The notes under the pieces were generated by a model. That model worked only from the letters and a program-made list of their open reading frames with translations, ran no database searches and had not been told where the DNA came from. A stretch of 64,000 nucleotides of DNA, from NCBI GenBank assembly GCA_013396635.1, contig WBMW01005039.1, forward strand, positions 395,738 to 459,737. The letters run 5' to 3'. The stretch is from Penelope pileata. Lineage: Eukaryota > Chordata > Aves > Galliformes > Cracidae. Each line of letters begins with the position of its first letter. Position 1 is the first letter of the stretch. Positions 1 through 12,400 of the stretch are shown here, piece by piece. Made by a program: the position numbers and the translations under genes.

Positions 1-482
1 GTGGGGAGGAGGAGCTGCAGGTGCTGGGGTGGTGGCAGCTCCCGTCCTGCTGCTGCCGGAGGTGCCGGTGGCTTCTGGAGGGCCTCGCGCTGCCTGGGAT
101 GTAGGTGAGGACAGGTGGATTCCTCCTCTCCCTCCCTAAGGCTGCGGGGCTGTGCTTTGTCGCTGCCCTGAGGTAGGGACAGGCTGGGGGCTGTGCTGCA
201 TGGCCATGCCCGGCCACGTCAGCCAGCGGGTGACAGTCCCTGAGAGGTTTTGCTCTCCCTGTGTTTTTTGAAGCCCTGCAAGGCAGCAGCTCTCTGAGGG
301 AGCTCTGGGATGGGGCATGCAGGGCAGCCCCTGCCATCCTCCATGTTTGCATATGGGGAAGGAAGGGCTGACGGGCAGGGTGCCGCGGCCAGGCTGTAGG
401 TGCGTCGCTCAGTGCTTACTGGGGGCTGCTGGCAGGGAGCTGGGGGCACCCCCGCCTGCACTGACCCTCTGTCTCCCCGCAG
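1..482 (+). other. DLG3: DLG3 intron upstream of the first visible exon
   Basis: No exon is recognisable here. It is GC-rich and ends in the acceptor ctccccgcag before 483. The exons for PDZ1-3 must lie to the left of the window. Confidence 0.7.
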
Positions 483-3400
483 AGTACAGCCGCTTCGAGT
501 CCAAGATCCACGACTTGAGAGAGCAGATGATGAACAGCAGCATGAGCTCTGGCTCTGGCTCGCTCCGGACAAGCGAGAAGAGATCCCTCTACGTCCGGTA
601 AGGCTCGCCCTGTGTGTCAGTGCCAGCTCTCAGGTCTGTGGCTGCTTGCTGCCTCGTTCCACGTTTCAGATCGAGGAGGAGGTGGCCTTTCCTCCCAAGG
701 GAGGGACTGCTGGGTGCATGTCAGGAGTGTGCCTTCCAGGAGGTGTCTGTGCTTCCCCTGGGCGTGCCCGGTGGTTGGGAACGAGGAGGGGAGATGTCAG
801 GGCAGCCTTACAGATGAGCAGCTCATCCCTGGTCTGGTGCACCCGCAGCAGCCAGGACTGCATCCCTGCACCTGTGCAGCACCTCTGTGGGTGGGTGTCT
901 GACCTATGGGGAAGATGTGCTTCCCCACCCCTGCGAGGCAAGGGGAGCGGGTGTTATCAATAAGGCATGAAGCCTGGAGGGTGTAGCAGTGGTTTTTGTA
1001 CTGTTTCTTCAGGGCTGAGTGCTCTGCACTTAAATACCTGTTAAACAGGGAGCTGGGCTGTGCTGCTGCTGGGCAGCTGCTTCCTGGGCTGAGCTGCTAG
1101 GGATGGAGAGATCCAAGGGAGGATGCAGGCAGTGGTGTGCACAGTGAGCCGGAACCCCGATGCAGGCAGTGCCTGTTGCCTCTAGGCAATGCCATGCACC
1201 CCCAGCTCGGCAGCAGCCCTCGGGTCTCTGCCGCAGCCCCACTGCTGCCCCAGCAGCATGCGGAGCGCTCTCCAAACCCGCTCAGCACTAACTGGCTTCT
1301 CTGTCTCCTGCCCAGCTGCTCCCGCAGCAGGATCTGGCTGGAGGGGAGATGAGCTCTTAGGAGGATTATGGCTCTGATCCCGAGTTGTGCTTTTGGTTCG
1401 GAGCCAGACACAGAGCGGGCAGGGGTTAAGCAGCGCACGGCGCTGACTCTGTCATGCTGCACGCCAGGGCAGTGCCATGCCCCTGCTGGCCCCTGTCCCC
1501 TCCCCACTTGCTGCAGTGCTTCCTCTTGCCGTGAGAATCGCCCTGACAGCTAACAAGCAACTTCAACTTGCTCATAAAATAACCCCACAAATTGTCGCCT
1601 CGCGCAGCTTGTTGTGGATGGGGGTTGGCAGGAGCGAGGGACGCTGCCCGTTCCCTGCAGTGAGGAGGATGAGCAGAGGCTGCATCTCTTGCAGCGTGGC
1701 TGTGCTGTGCAGAGGGACACAGGGGACACTGTGCCTGGTGTGAACCCGGCCTGGGACTTGGGATAGCTGCGTGAGGTTCCACAAGGCACTGCCTGGCTTG
1801 GTTTGGGACCTGCTGCCCCGCTGAGCGTGTGGGAGCTGCCAGGGCTGCCCCAGCCCTGCTGGGCGGGGTGGTTTCGAGTGCAGGTTGCCTGAAACCGGCT
1901 GAGCTGCTGCGTTGTGGACAGGACACCAATTACAGGACTCGCTACCGAACTGCTTGAGTCAGCCCCGCCAGGCCGTGCTGCTCCCCGCACCCTGTCAGCG
2001 GGGCCAGCATGGGGCCTGGTGCTCGCAGCCCGCAGCAGGGCCGGGCCGGCTCCCACAGGGCAAAGTCCGTCGGCGCCTGGGGCGGGAAGGGGCTGGGGAC
2101 GGCTGTGTGCCCAGCACCGGCAGCGAGGCCTGGCACCAATCCCCTGCCCTCAGCCAGGCCATCTGCTCCCACACTGCCCAGGGACAGATTTTTGGTGGCA
2201 GATTTTTAGGTGGCCCTGCCGCCACCTGTGCTGTGCGGCCCTCAGTGCTCTGCTGGGGGGCAGGGGAGGCTGGGAGGAGTGGGGCAGGGCCTGGCCAGCG
2301 GGGCCCCGTGCCTGGGGACACCGCACTGCTGCCCTGGGTGCTGGCAGGGCTGGGTGCCTGCAGGCCCAGCGCCCGCAGCTGGCTCAGGGACCTGCCCAGC
2401 CGGTTCCAGAGCCCTGCTCCCTCCTTCCTCCTAATTGCTCTCTTGTTCCTAATGGTGGGTCTGGCTGGGGCGTGCCAGCCACGCAGCAGCCTTATCTTTT
2501 GGCAGGGAGCAGGTGCCTGTGAGGGCCGCTTGTCTGCAGCTGAAGGGCCCCGCGGTGCTTTGCTGCCGGCGCCCGCGTGCCACGTGCTGTGCTTAGGGGC
2601 TGCTCTCCATTTCTCTTATCCTGAGGGGCTGAGCACAAGAGCCTCTCAGTGACTGCCCTGAGCGAGCTGGGGAAAGGAGAGCTGAGTGAACCCCTGCGTG
2701 CAGGGCTGCATCGAACCTTCAGGCCTCGACACTGAGGGATCTCCCCTAGCCTGAGCCAAAGGGCTCCCTGCTCCCCTCTCTCACTCTTAACAGTGTCACA
2801 AAGAAGGATGTGACCCAAAAAGGGCACATCCAACTCTGCTTTGTGGTCCTTCTGTTGTCCTTGTCCTGGCTGGAGGCTGGCATGGGGCTATGCAGGGCCT
2901 GGCTTGGCCCCAGAGCCACCTCAAGGCCTTCTTTTCAGCCATGCAAATGGGTTCTGCCATCTGAACTCACGGTCTCTGGTGCCTGGGAGGTGGAAGGCTT
3001 GTTGTGGGCACCAAGTCCAGGGTGCTCACCAGGGGCAGTTTCTTGGATAAGATTCCCTCTGGGCTGGGAGATGAGCTGGCTCTTCCCAGCGTGCACACTG
3101 TCACCAAAAACAAGGTCCTGCAGGTAGATCTTGGCAGCTTAGTGAAAGGCACATCACGCTGTAGCTGTCCCTGCAGCTGTGGCAGCTCTTCATGGTGTTT
3201 GGGATTTAGCCCATCGAGAGGGCTGGGAGCAGCAGCAGCTTTTGTGATGGTACCAGAATTGGTGCAAGAATTGCTGCTGCTCCTTCTGCCTCCCTGGAGA
3301 GCGGAGCCCCAGCCCATCCAGAGCCACAGACCGCTGCAGGGAGGGAAACCTGTGCTGATTCCCATCAGCTGTGCCAGGCAAGGAGAGGGTTCTTATTAAG

Positions 3401-6400
3401 TGTAGCAGGGAAGCAATTTTTGGGAGAGTCAGCTAGGCAGCTAACTCTGCAGGGGGCTGATGCGCAGCACGCCTGTTGCTTTTACTATTTATGGAGCTAC
3501 AGTTAAAAGGATTGAGCTCGAAAATCAATGTGACTTGTGCTGTGTTGCTTCAGACCCCCTTAGGGTTCCTCATAGTGGAAGGAGGTGATGAGCAGGGCAG
3601 CGGGTGGTTTTATTGTGGCTTTTTCTCTTCTTTTCTGTCTGGATGGGGCTGGCAGCTGGCTGAGCCAAGCTGCTGGCCCAGGAAATGCTCACAGTGCCCC
3701 AAACTCTGCCTGGGGGAAGAGTGGGGCCAACCTCTCAGGAGGGAAAATAGGGCTCCCAGTTGTGCTGCCAGCACCAGTGCTCTGAACGACTGCTTGCATT
3801 TGTTCCAGGATGGACATATCTGGGGAAGATGGGTCTGGTCTGAGATGTGACGTTGGTAGAATGAGTTATGAGGCCACTGAAAGCAGCTTGTGGCAAAGGG
3901 CTGCAGTGCAGGCAGGTGATAAAGCTTCGGTCCCTTGCACAGGAAGAGCATTAGTGCTCCTCTTCCTTAGTTTAAAAAATAATAATCTTTTCCGTAGCTG
4001 GATAATTTAATACTGAAGATGAAGCTCCTGTGCTGTAAACTAAATAAACTGTTCTTAGGGGAAGTATTTAAAAACTTGAAAAAGAACAGTTGTGGAAGCA
4101 GATAAACATTGAGATGCATTCACCATTCACAGCCTCTGGAATAAAACACCCCTGTGCATAAATAAAGGTGAATGTTCCATGTGCCCTGCAGGCTGCCTGT
4201 GTGACTGCCCAGCAGCAGCAGGACACGATCACAGCCAGGAGGGAAGCAGGTGACGTGAGAGATGGGGACAGGGCAGTGGGTGCTGGGCATGGTAAGCACC
4301 CAGGAGGCATCCTCTCTGCCCTCTGGTGCAAAGGGGAGCAGTGAGGGCTTCTTGAAAGCTCACCCTGGGGTACCATCTACAAGCTGTTGTATTCTTGAGG
4401 CTGCTAACTTTGAACCTTTGACTGTCTGCCTGCTTTCTGCCCACAGTCTTCAATGTTTGCCTGCCTCTTGCAGCTAATATCACAAACCAGTTTGATCCAG
4501 GGCTGCTGTTTCTTCAGGGGTTCGCATTGAGCACTTCAGCCTGGGCTAGGAGGGTGTGTTGGTGGCTGCACTGCAGTCAGCTGCAGCAGAAGCTTTCCTA
4601 AAAGTTCAGTTTAAAATCCTGGAATGTGTGAGGGTGGGAGCACCCTAGGGGCAGGCAGTGCTGCTGCTTGTTTGTGGTCCTTGCTGCCGCTGGCTCCATA
4701 GGGGAGGGCTTCACTCCTATCTCTGCCCCTTTGCAGAGCCCTGTTTGACTATGACCGGACCCGGGACAGTTGCCTGCCCAGCCAGGGGCTCAGCTTCTCC
4801 TACGGGGATATCCTGCATGTCATCAATGCCTCCGATGATGAGTGGTGGCAAGCCAGGCTTGTGACACCCCACGGCGAGAGCGAGCAGATCGGGGTCATCC
4901 CCAGCAAGAAGAGGTGAGTGCCCATCAGCAGGAGCTGCATGGCAGTGCCTTGGTCCCACGGGCCTCAGGACCTGCTGGGGCTGTGCCGTGGGGCAGATCC
5001 AGTGGTCTCAGCATGAGCATCCCAGGGAGAGCCCGTGTGCAGGATTAACAGCATCTCTCTCCCTTTTAACTTTCCATCAGGGTGGAGAAGAAGGAGAGAG
5101 CACGGTTGAAAACAGTGAAGTTCCATGCCAGGACCGGCATGATCGAGTCCAACCGGGTGAGTGCTGGGGCTGAGCAGGGCACACCGAGCCGGTAGCTAGC
5201 GGGGCAGGATGATCCAAGAGCCAGCACTGTGTTCCCATGGAGGGCAGCCAGAGCCATCCCAGAGCACGGAGCGGTGCAATTGGACTTTCCCCAGGCACGT
5301 GTCCACCTGGCCCGGCCCAGCACGGGTCCCCTCAGCTGTGCAGGGTGGGAGCAGAGGGGCCAGGGCGGCTGTGAAGGTGCTGATGAGGGACACGTGGTTG
5401 GTAGCGGGGTGTCCTCACGGTGATGGGAGCAGAGCACGTCCCACCGCAGCAGGCAGCTGGTGCAGGTGGACACAGCTTCCCTTACACAGAGCAAATGGAC
5501 GAGGCAGGGAGAAGGGCCCTGCTCCTCCTGCAAAGCTGCTGATCGGCTCATCAGCTTCCCGACATCCCTAAAACACATTTTTCTCTGCACTTAATTTTTT
5601 TCCTGCATTACAGTTTCCATGTAATCTCCATGATTTCATCTAAGGGTAACCGCCCTGGTGCAGCCCCTCATTGTCTCTTCATTTTAATTTTCCTTGCATG
5701 CGTTAAACGCCATTGTTTTTTCTGTCCTCCCTTCCATCTCCATGTTCTTCACAGTTGATCAAAACGAAACGTAAAAAGAGTTTTCGCCTCTCTCGAAAGT
5801 TTCCATTTTACAAGAGCAAAGAGAACCTGGCCCAGGAGAGCAGCGGACAGGAACGTAAGTAGCAGCTGGCCAGAGAGGGCAAGCGTGTGACCCCCGAGCC
5901 CCCACCTCCTGCCTCGGGGAGGAGAGAGGTGACACGTTTCCATAGGCAGTGAGCGTGTGTCAGGCAAACCGTGCTGCTCCTGTGAGGCAGGCAGAGGCCA
6001 GCTTTGTGTCTGTCCTGCCATACCACCAGGCCTTCCTCCCAGCCACAGTCAGGCACAGATTTGACCCAAGGAGCAGCTTCCCTCCCTCGGGAGGAGTGGG
6101 GACAGGGCACCTTCCCCCTTTGCTGGATGCTGGTGGGAGAAGAATCGGCACCTTTTCAGCACCTTGTCTTGCCTTCCCCTGTGGCTGTATGGGGCTCCAA
6201 TCAGGTTCTGTGCTCATCAGCTGTGCCAGCAGCTAGGCAGCAGTGTGAGGCTGGAATAAAAGCAGCAGCTCCTGTAGCCCCTGGGGAGGTGCCACCCAGG
6301 TGCAGGACCCCCTGGCTGTATTTCTCATCCCTGTGCACCCACTGAAGTCCCACCACAGGGCCTGTGCATGGGCTCTGCCAGCCGCTGCAAGCCCAGCTGC

Positions 6401-9400
6401 CTCTGGCCGCATCTCCACACGGGCTGGCTCTCTCTTTCTCTCTCTCATGTTTGATGTCTTCATCCTTTCATAACTTTACACTTGCCTAAACTTCTGCTCT
6501 GCCTCCTCCTGCTCTCTCCCATGTGCTGTGGGCTCTGCTCCCTCCCTCTGCCTGCCAAGGGCTGCTCCCCTCCCAGCGCAAGGGTTGGCTGCGTTGTGCA
6601 CAGGCTTATCCCCCATCCTTGGAAGGGCTGAAGGGGACATCCTGGCTGTGCTTACTGCCTCCGATAGGGTGACTCTTGGCTGCCTATTCCTGACAGTCTC
6701 AAAGCCCTAACTGTGGGTGAAACCCCGTGGGCATGAGGGACACGTGCCCTTGCTGGCAGGAGCCCTGCCCACACGCAGCGGCTGAGGCCCATCCTTGGTG
6801 CTTGGCTCCAGACTTTGGGGAATGCCCAGACCTGGCCCCTGCTGGGCTGTGCACAGACACATCCTGCGTGTTGGAGAGGGTGGGAGAAGGGGGGTGTAAC
6901 CTGGGGACACCTCCAAGCTTTAGAGCTGCTCTGGGCATTCAGTTTGTTGCCCCAAATCCTGACATCAGGAATGTTGGAGCTGGGAGCAGGCACACAGGGG
7001 AAGCGTGCTGGTGCAGAGCTGCTGAGGGGCAGCTGCCAGGCTCCTCCTGGAGCACTCACACTTCTTGGAAGCGCTCATTTCCCCGCTCCCCAGTGCAAGA
7101 ACATAACAGCCTGCCCTTGCTGGGCACAGCTGCTCACCTTACCCAGCCCCTCCTCTTTCCACATGCTAAATTGCATCCACTCCTTCAGCGAGCATCTGTG
7201 GAGAGAGCTGTGATCCTTGCACCTTTCAGGAGAGGAGGTGGGCATGGCAGAGCAGTGCTCCTGCCTGAGTCCCAGCACAAGGATTGTACCCCTCCAGCTG
7301 CTCTCCTGGGCTTGGCTCAGTGACCTCAGTGCCAGCACGATGGTGGCCTAAGGCTGTGTGTCCAGGTTCGTGCAGGGCATGCGGCTGGGCTCAAAGCAGT
7401 GGGGCACACTGGAGAGTCTCTGATGGAACAGACTTGCCTGCAGCAGGCAGGCTCAGCCATAGGAAGCTTTTCCCATCCTGGCTCCCCTTGCTCTGTTGTG
7501 GGGTGCGGGCACCCTGCCCTGCATGCAGAGTGCAGCCGTGGTTGGTGGCTGCTGCTGCTCCAGCTTGCAGGAAGCATTGGGGATGGGAGCTGTGCTGCTC
7601 TGCAGGAGGTGGGGTAACAGCAGGGAGCAGGAAGGTGGAGGGGTGCTGATGCAGCGTGGCTGTCACATCGCAGCCTTCCTGGCTTGGGTCAGCTTGGTGC
7701 ACACAGCTGAAGGTTGCTGGGGTACTGCTCTCATGCAGCCCTGCAGTGCAGGACATATGGCACAGGCATGGGGCAGGCCGTGCTCTTTGCTGGCCACGTC
7801 GCAGAAGCCTGCAGCCAGCTCCCTTGCCATGCTCTGCTGCACTGCCTGTCCCGGCGTGCTGCTTGCAGCAGGGAGGTCCTTTCCCCCAGGTTTCCATAGT
7901 CCAAGTGCTGGGGTACGGGCAGCTCTTGCACACAGGTGGGGGAAAGCATCTCCTCCCCACCATGCTGTTAGAGGTGTAGCGGTGCTCTTCACCCCTCCAG
8001 AGGGACCTGGGGGAGGCCGGAGCCTCTGTACCCTGCGGGAAACCAAGTGAGAAACGCATCGGAGCCGTGTGCCAGCAGCTGGGGCTGGAGCTGTGCAGTG
8101 CCGGGGCTGTGCTCCCCTCCTGATCCCTGGCGGAGCAGCTCCAGGGGACCCGCGGTGGCCTCAGGGTGCAGCAGTTGGGGTGCAGGGCTGTGCTGGGGGG
8201 TCGGCAGCACCAGGCGAGACAGCAGCACTCGGCTGCCGGTGCTGTCGCCGGGAAACGTTTCTTAACCTCACTTGCAGTTGCAGCTCTGGGCCGTTGCGCA
8301 CTCCTGTCACTAATGCTCATCTGGCTCTGTCTTCTTCTCCCCTCTCTCTGACCGCCCCTCTCCCGCGCTCTCTTCTCTCCCCCTCTCCCCCTTCTCGCTG
8401 TCTGTGAAATCAGGACTTCCCTGGGTTAAGTGACGATTATTATGGAGCAAAGAACCTGAGTAAGTGGAATTTCAACGCGCATCGCTCACTTCCCGTTGCT
8501 GGCATGCCCGCTGCTGCCTGGTGTTTGTGCTTCTCTGGGTGCAGGGCACGAGGAACCCCGCGGGCAGAGGGTCCTGGGCTTCGGAGGTGCTGCACCGGGG
8601 AGGGACGGGGGAATTCGCTTGGGGAATTTGGCCGTGCTCCAAGCACACGCGTGGGGACTGCCCGCAGCACGGGGAGGGAGCAGCATCCCTCAGGGGCAGG
8701 TGAAAGCAGCTTGCCAACTTCCTTTGAGCGCGTGGAGCTGCAGAGCTCTCAGAGCAGCTCAGCTCTCCCTGCTGTGCCCGGAGCTCCTGAAGCCCCACGG
8801 AGCCACACAGAGGGTTGGGGTGGGCAGCGGCCAGCCAGCTCTGCGGGGAGGTCACAGCACTGGGATCAGCCTAAGCAAGCGAAGCCCCAAACTCTGTCCC
8901 ATCCTGTCGCTGTCTCGTCTCTGTGCGTCCCAGCCCGTCCCGCAGGTAGCACCCGTCCCCTGCCCTCCGTCTGCATGCTGCACCCGCTCCCTCCTCCAGC
9001 CCTGCCCGCAGCCCCGCTCCCAGCACTTCCCCTCCCTTCAGCCTAGCCAAGCCAAGAGGTTCCCCCACACATCCCCTGTTCCCCCTGAGAGTGACAAAGG
9101 GTGAGAGATGCCATCCGCCCCAGCAGGTGCCGGGGTGCACTCCCCGTGGTGCCGCCCTGCCTTTGGCTGCCAGGGCCGGGTGCCAGCTCGTGTGCCCTTG
9201 CCGAGCGCTGGGTCTGAGGGGGGTCTGTCTCTGGTTGCTTTGCAGAGGGCGTGACATCAAACACCAGTGACAGCGAGAGCAGTTCCAGTAAGTGTGCGTC
9301 TCTCCTGCTGTCTCACCTCCTCACTCTGTGTGTGTGTGCACTCTCATCTCGTCCTTTCCCAGTGGTGGTTCTGTTTGGAGGCTCTTCCTTCCTGCTGGTG

Positions 9401-12400
9401 ACACCGAGATGCTGTGGCCAGCTCCCATCTCGGCGTGCAGGGCCGGGTGGCCCCAGGGGTTGGGGGCAAGCCTGGCTGCTTCCCTGGGCTCTCCCAGCCA
9501 CCAAGACTCGGTGGTGGGCTCCCAGCCCACAGCAGACTCAGCGGGTGCTGCGGGAGGCGATGGCCACGTGCTGGGTGTGCAGCACAAGTGCTCCTGGAGC
9601 TGTGTGAGATCAGTAAGGTCTGGCTGCAGCCAGGGCTCCCGTTACCCCCGGGGTCCTCTAAACGCCCACAGTGCACCCGCTGGCTGTGCCCAGCCCACAG
9701 CAGAGGGGAGGGAAAGAGGAGACTTGAAACATGAATAATTAACGTGAATAAAGGGCTGATAGCTGGATGGGTGTGAGAGCCCATCCCCAGGGCGTGGGGT
9801 GCTGGCGGCTGGAAGCTGCTGCAGGCGCTCACTGCCTCTCCTTGGCTCTGTTTCAGAAGGACAAGAGGACACTATCCTGTCATACGAACCTGTGACACGG
9901 CAAGAAAGTAAGTGCTGGTGCTTGGGTGTGGGCGTCAGAGCCTGCAGCCCTGTGCGTGGGTGGCCAGGGCCATCTCCAGCCCAAGAGCTGGGTTCAGTCC
10001 CCAGCTGAGGAGGGTTCTGCACCAGGGGGCAGTGGGCATGAAACAGGCTCCCCTGGGGCACTGCCAGAGCTCACAGAGCGTTTGGACACCGCTCTCAGAC
10101 GTAGGGTTTGGGTTTTGGGTGTGGAGCCAGGAGCCGGGCTGATGAGCCTTGTGGGTCCCTCCTAGCTTGGGATGTTCTAGGGTTCTGTTCCAAGCAGTGC
10201 CCCCCAGCAGCCTGCCCTTGCTGGGAGCTAGATCAGACTCAGGACCCAGCAGCATGTCCAGGTGTCCTGGTTGCCTGGTTTTTGCCCCAGGAACGGAGCA
10301 GCTTTGCAGATCTGTGACCATGCCCCTGTCCCCGGGGCAGCTCCTGCATCCAGGCCAGCCTCGTGCTGGCAGTGGGATGGAGATGCAGGCGTTCAAGGCA
10401 GTGTTTCACCTGCCTGCACAGATCACCTGGGTCAGATGTGAAGGATTTTGAATGCAGCCAGGAGGAGATAAACTTGCATGGAGCTTCCCAGAGCACAGGC
10501 TCGGTCTCACGATGTGGCTCTTGCTTGCAGTTCACTACGCGAGGCCGGTGATCATCCTGGGGCCTACAAAGGACCGAATCAACGACGACCTCATCTCTGA
10601 ATTTCCACACAAGTTTGGTTCCTGCGTGCCACGTAAGTCCCAGCGGGTGCTCGGCTCTGGCTGCAGGGAGGAAGAGCCCCCAGCCCTGGGGCCGTGGGGA
10701 CACGTGGGTTTGGGGTGGGTCCCGCCGGGGCCGCTCCTGAGGCCTTCTCTCCTCCAGACACCACCAGGCCTCGGCGTGAGAACGAGGTGGATGGACAGGA
10801 CTACCACTTCGTCGTCTCCCGAGAACAGATGGAGAAAGATATCCAGGACAATAAGTTCATAGAGGCCGGGCAGTTCAATGACAATCTCTACGGGACCAGC
10901 ATCCAGTCGGTGCGGGCGGTCGCGGAGAGGGTGAGTGCCAGCGGCGCTCCTGGGCCTGGCCCAACCTGGGACGTGTTTGGCAGCGCTCTTCTCTCCCTGT
11001 GCTGCTCATGAAGGGCTGTAACCACGTTAAGCGAGTGCTCCCTCACAGCCCTGCCAGGCCGTGGGACTGCTCCTCTCAGCCATGCTGCTCCACTGCGGTG
11101 CCTCGGCTCCTTCAGCCCAGCTCCACCCAAAGGCCTGGCGCTGGCGGCACCGACCTTGTGCTCAGGGCTTCCCAGGGCAGAGGTGCCCAGCTGCTCTTGG
11201 CAGAGCAGTATGTCCTGCACAGGGCTCCTGGGGTGCGCTGACGGCTGTGAATAGCTTTACAAGTGTCCAGAGAAGAATTCAGTCCCTAAGCAGACAGGAA
11301 TGTAAGGGCACTGGGAGTTGGCTCGTGTCTCAGTGTTTCACCTCTGTGGCTCTTCTCTTTTGTAAGCGTGTCCCTGTGAGCAGGCTGTTTTCTGCACGGA
11401 GCAGACTGTGTGGGTAGGTCTGATCCCAATCGTCTCCTTTCCAGGGGAAACACTGCATCCTGGATGTATCTGGCAATGCTATCAAGAGGTTGCAACAAGC
11501 ACAACTTTATCCCATTGCCATTTTCATCAAACCAAAATCCATCGAAGCGCTCATGTAAGTGCAGCGACACGGTCTGTGCCTCTCCGGGGTGGGCAGTCCT
11601 GGCGAGTGGGGGCTCAGTATTTCTGGTGCCTCTGCATTTTAGAAAGCAGCAGAGCTTGCTTAACTTCTCCCTGTGAATCAGAGCTGGGCCCATGACTGTC
11701 TCTGGTGCCTCCACATCCACAGTGGGTCTAAGGCACCCGGTCTCCATGGATTGTTCTGGCTTAAAGCCTTTTGTCTGCACCAAAGAGGATTTTCCATGGG
11801 CAGTCTTAAAATGCTCACAGATGTGTCTGAGGTACCCTGCTCACCTCGGCCTGGAGGCAACCAGGAGAGCTGCTGACAGCCCACAGCTGGAGGAGATGCT
11901 TCCTGCGTGTCTCGGGGACCTGCAGCTTGTCCTCCTGGCCCTGGCAGGGACCCTGAGCTTGCAAATCTTCCGAGCATCAACAGAGAATATTACCTGTGAG
12001 AAAATTCCGTAGCTAGAGATGGACTTAAAGGTCAAAAGAGACTCTGCTGGCACCAAGGAGCCTGGGAAAAGCCCTTCTCAGGCCAGCAGCCATAGAGCTG
12101 CTTATTGTGCATGAACATGAGGGAACCTAGGCAAGGAGAGCGGTGACAGGCTTCGGGGAAGCAGGGAGACTTTTGCTGTGCTCTTGCAAGTTCAGAGGAC
12201 TGCCTGGGCTTCTCTGTGTTACGGTGCAGCGGGGGCCATAAGAACTGTTGGAAGCTGAGGTGAACTGCCAAGGCAGCAAAGGGCATGTGGGGAAGGCCCC
12301 TGCCTCTGTGAGCTGGGTATTGTACAGCCTGCACCGCTGGTGTGCAGAGGCTTCCCAGGCACCCTGGGCCTGTGGGCTATTTTTGCCTTTGTTCATCACT

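Noticed and set aside
1912..2652. 246-codon plus-strand frame in DLG3 intron
   Set aside because: GC-rich random frame with many overlapping frames on both strands; it does not match the DLG3 protein.
7391..8320. 309-codon minus-strand frame in a DLG3 intron
   Set aside because: Its composition is low-complexity Ala/Ser/Pro/Cys typical of GC-rich noise; no motif and no homologue recognised.
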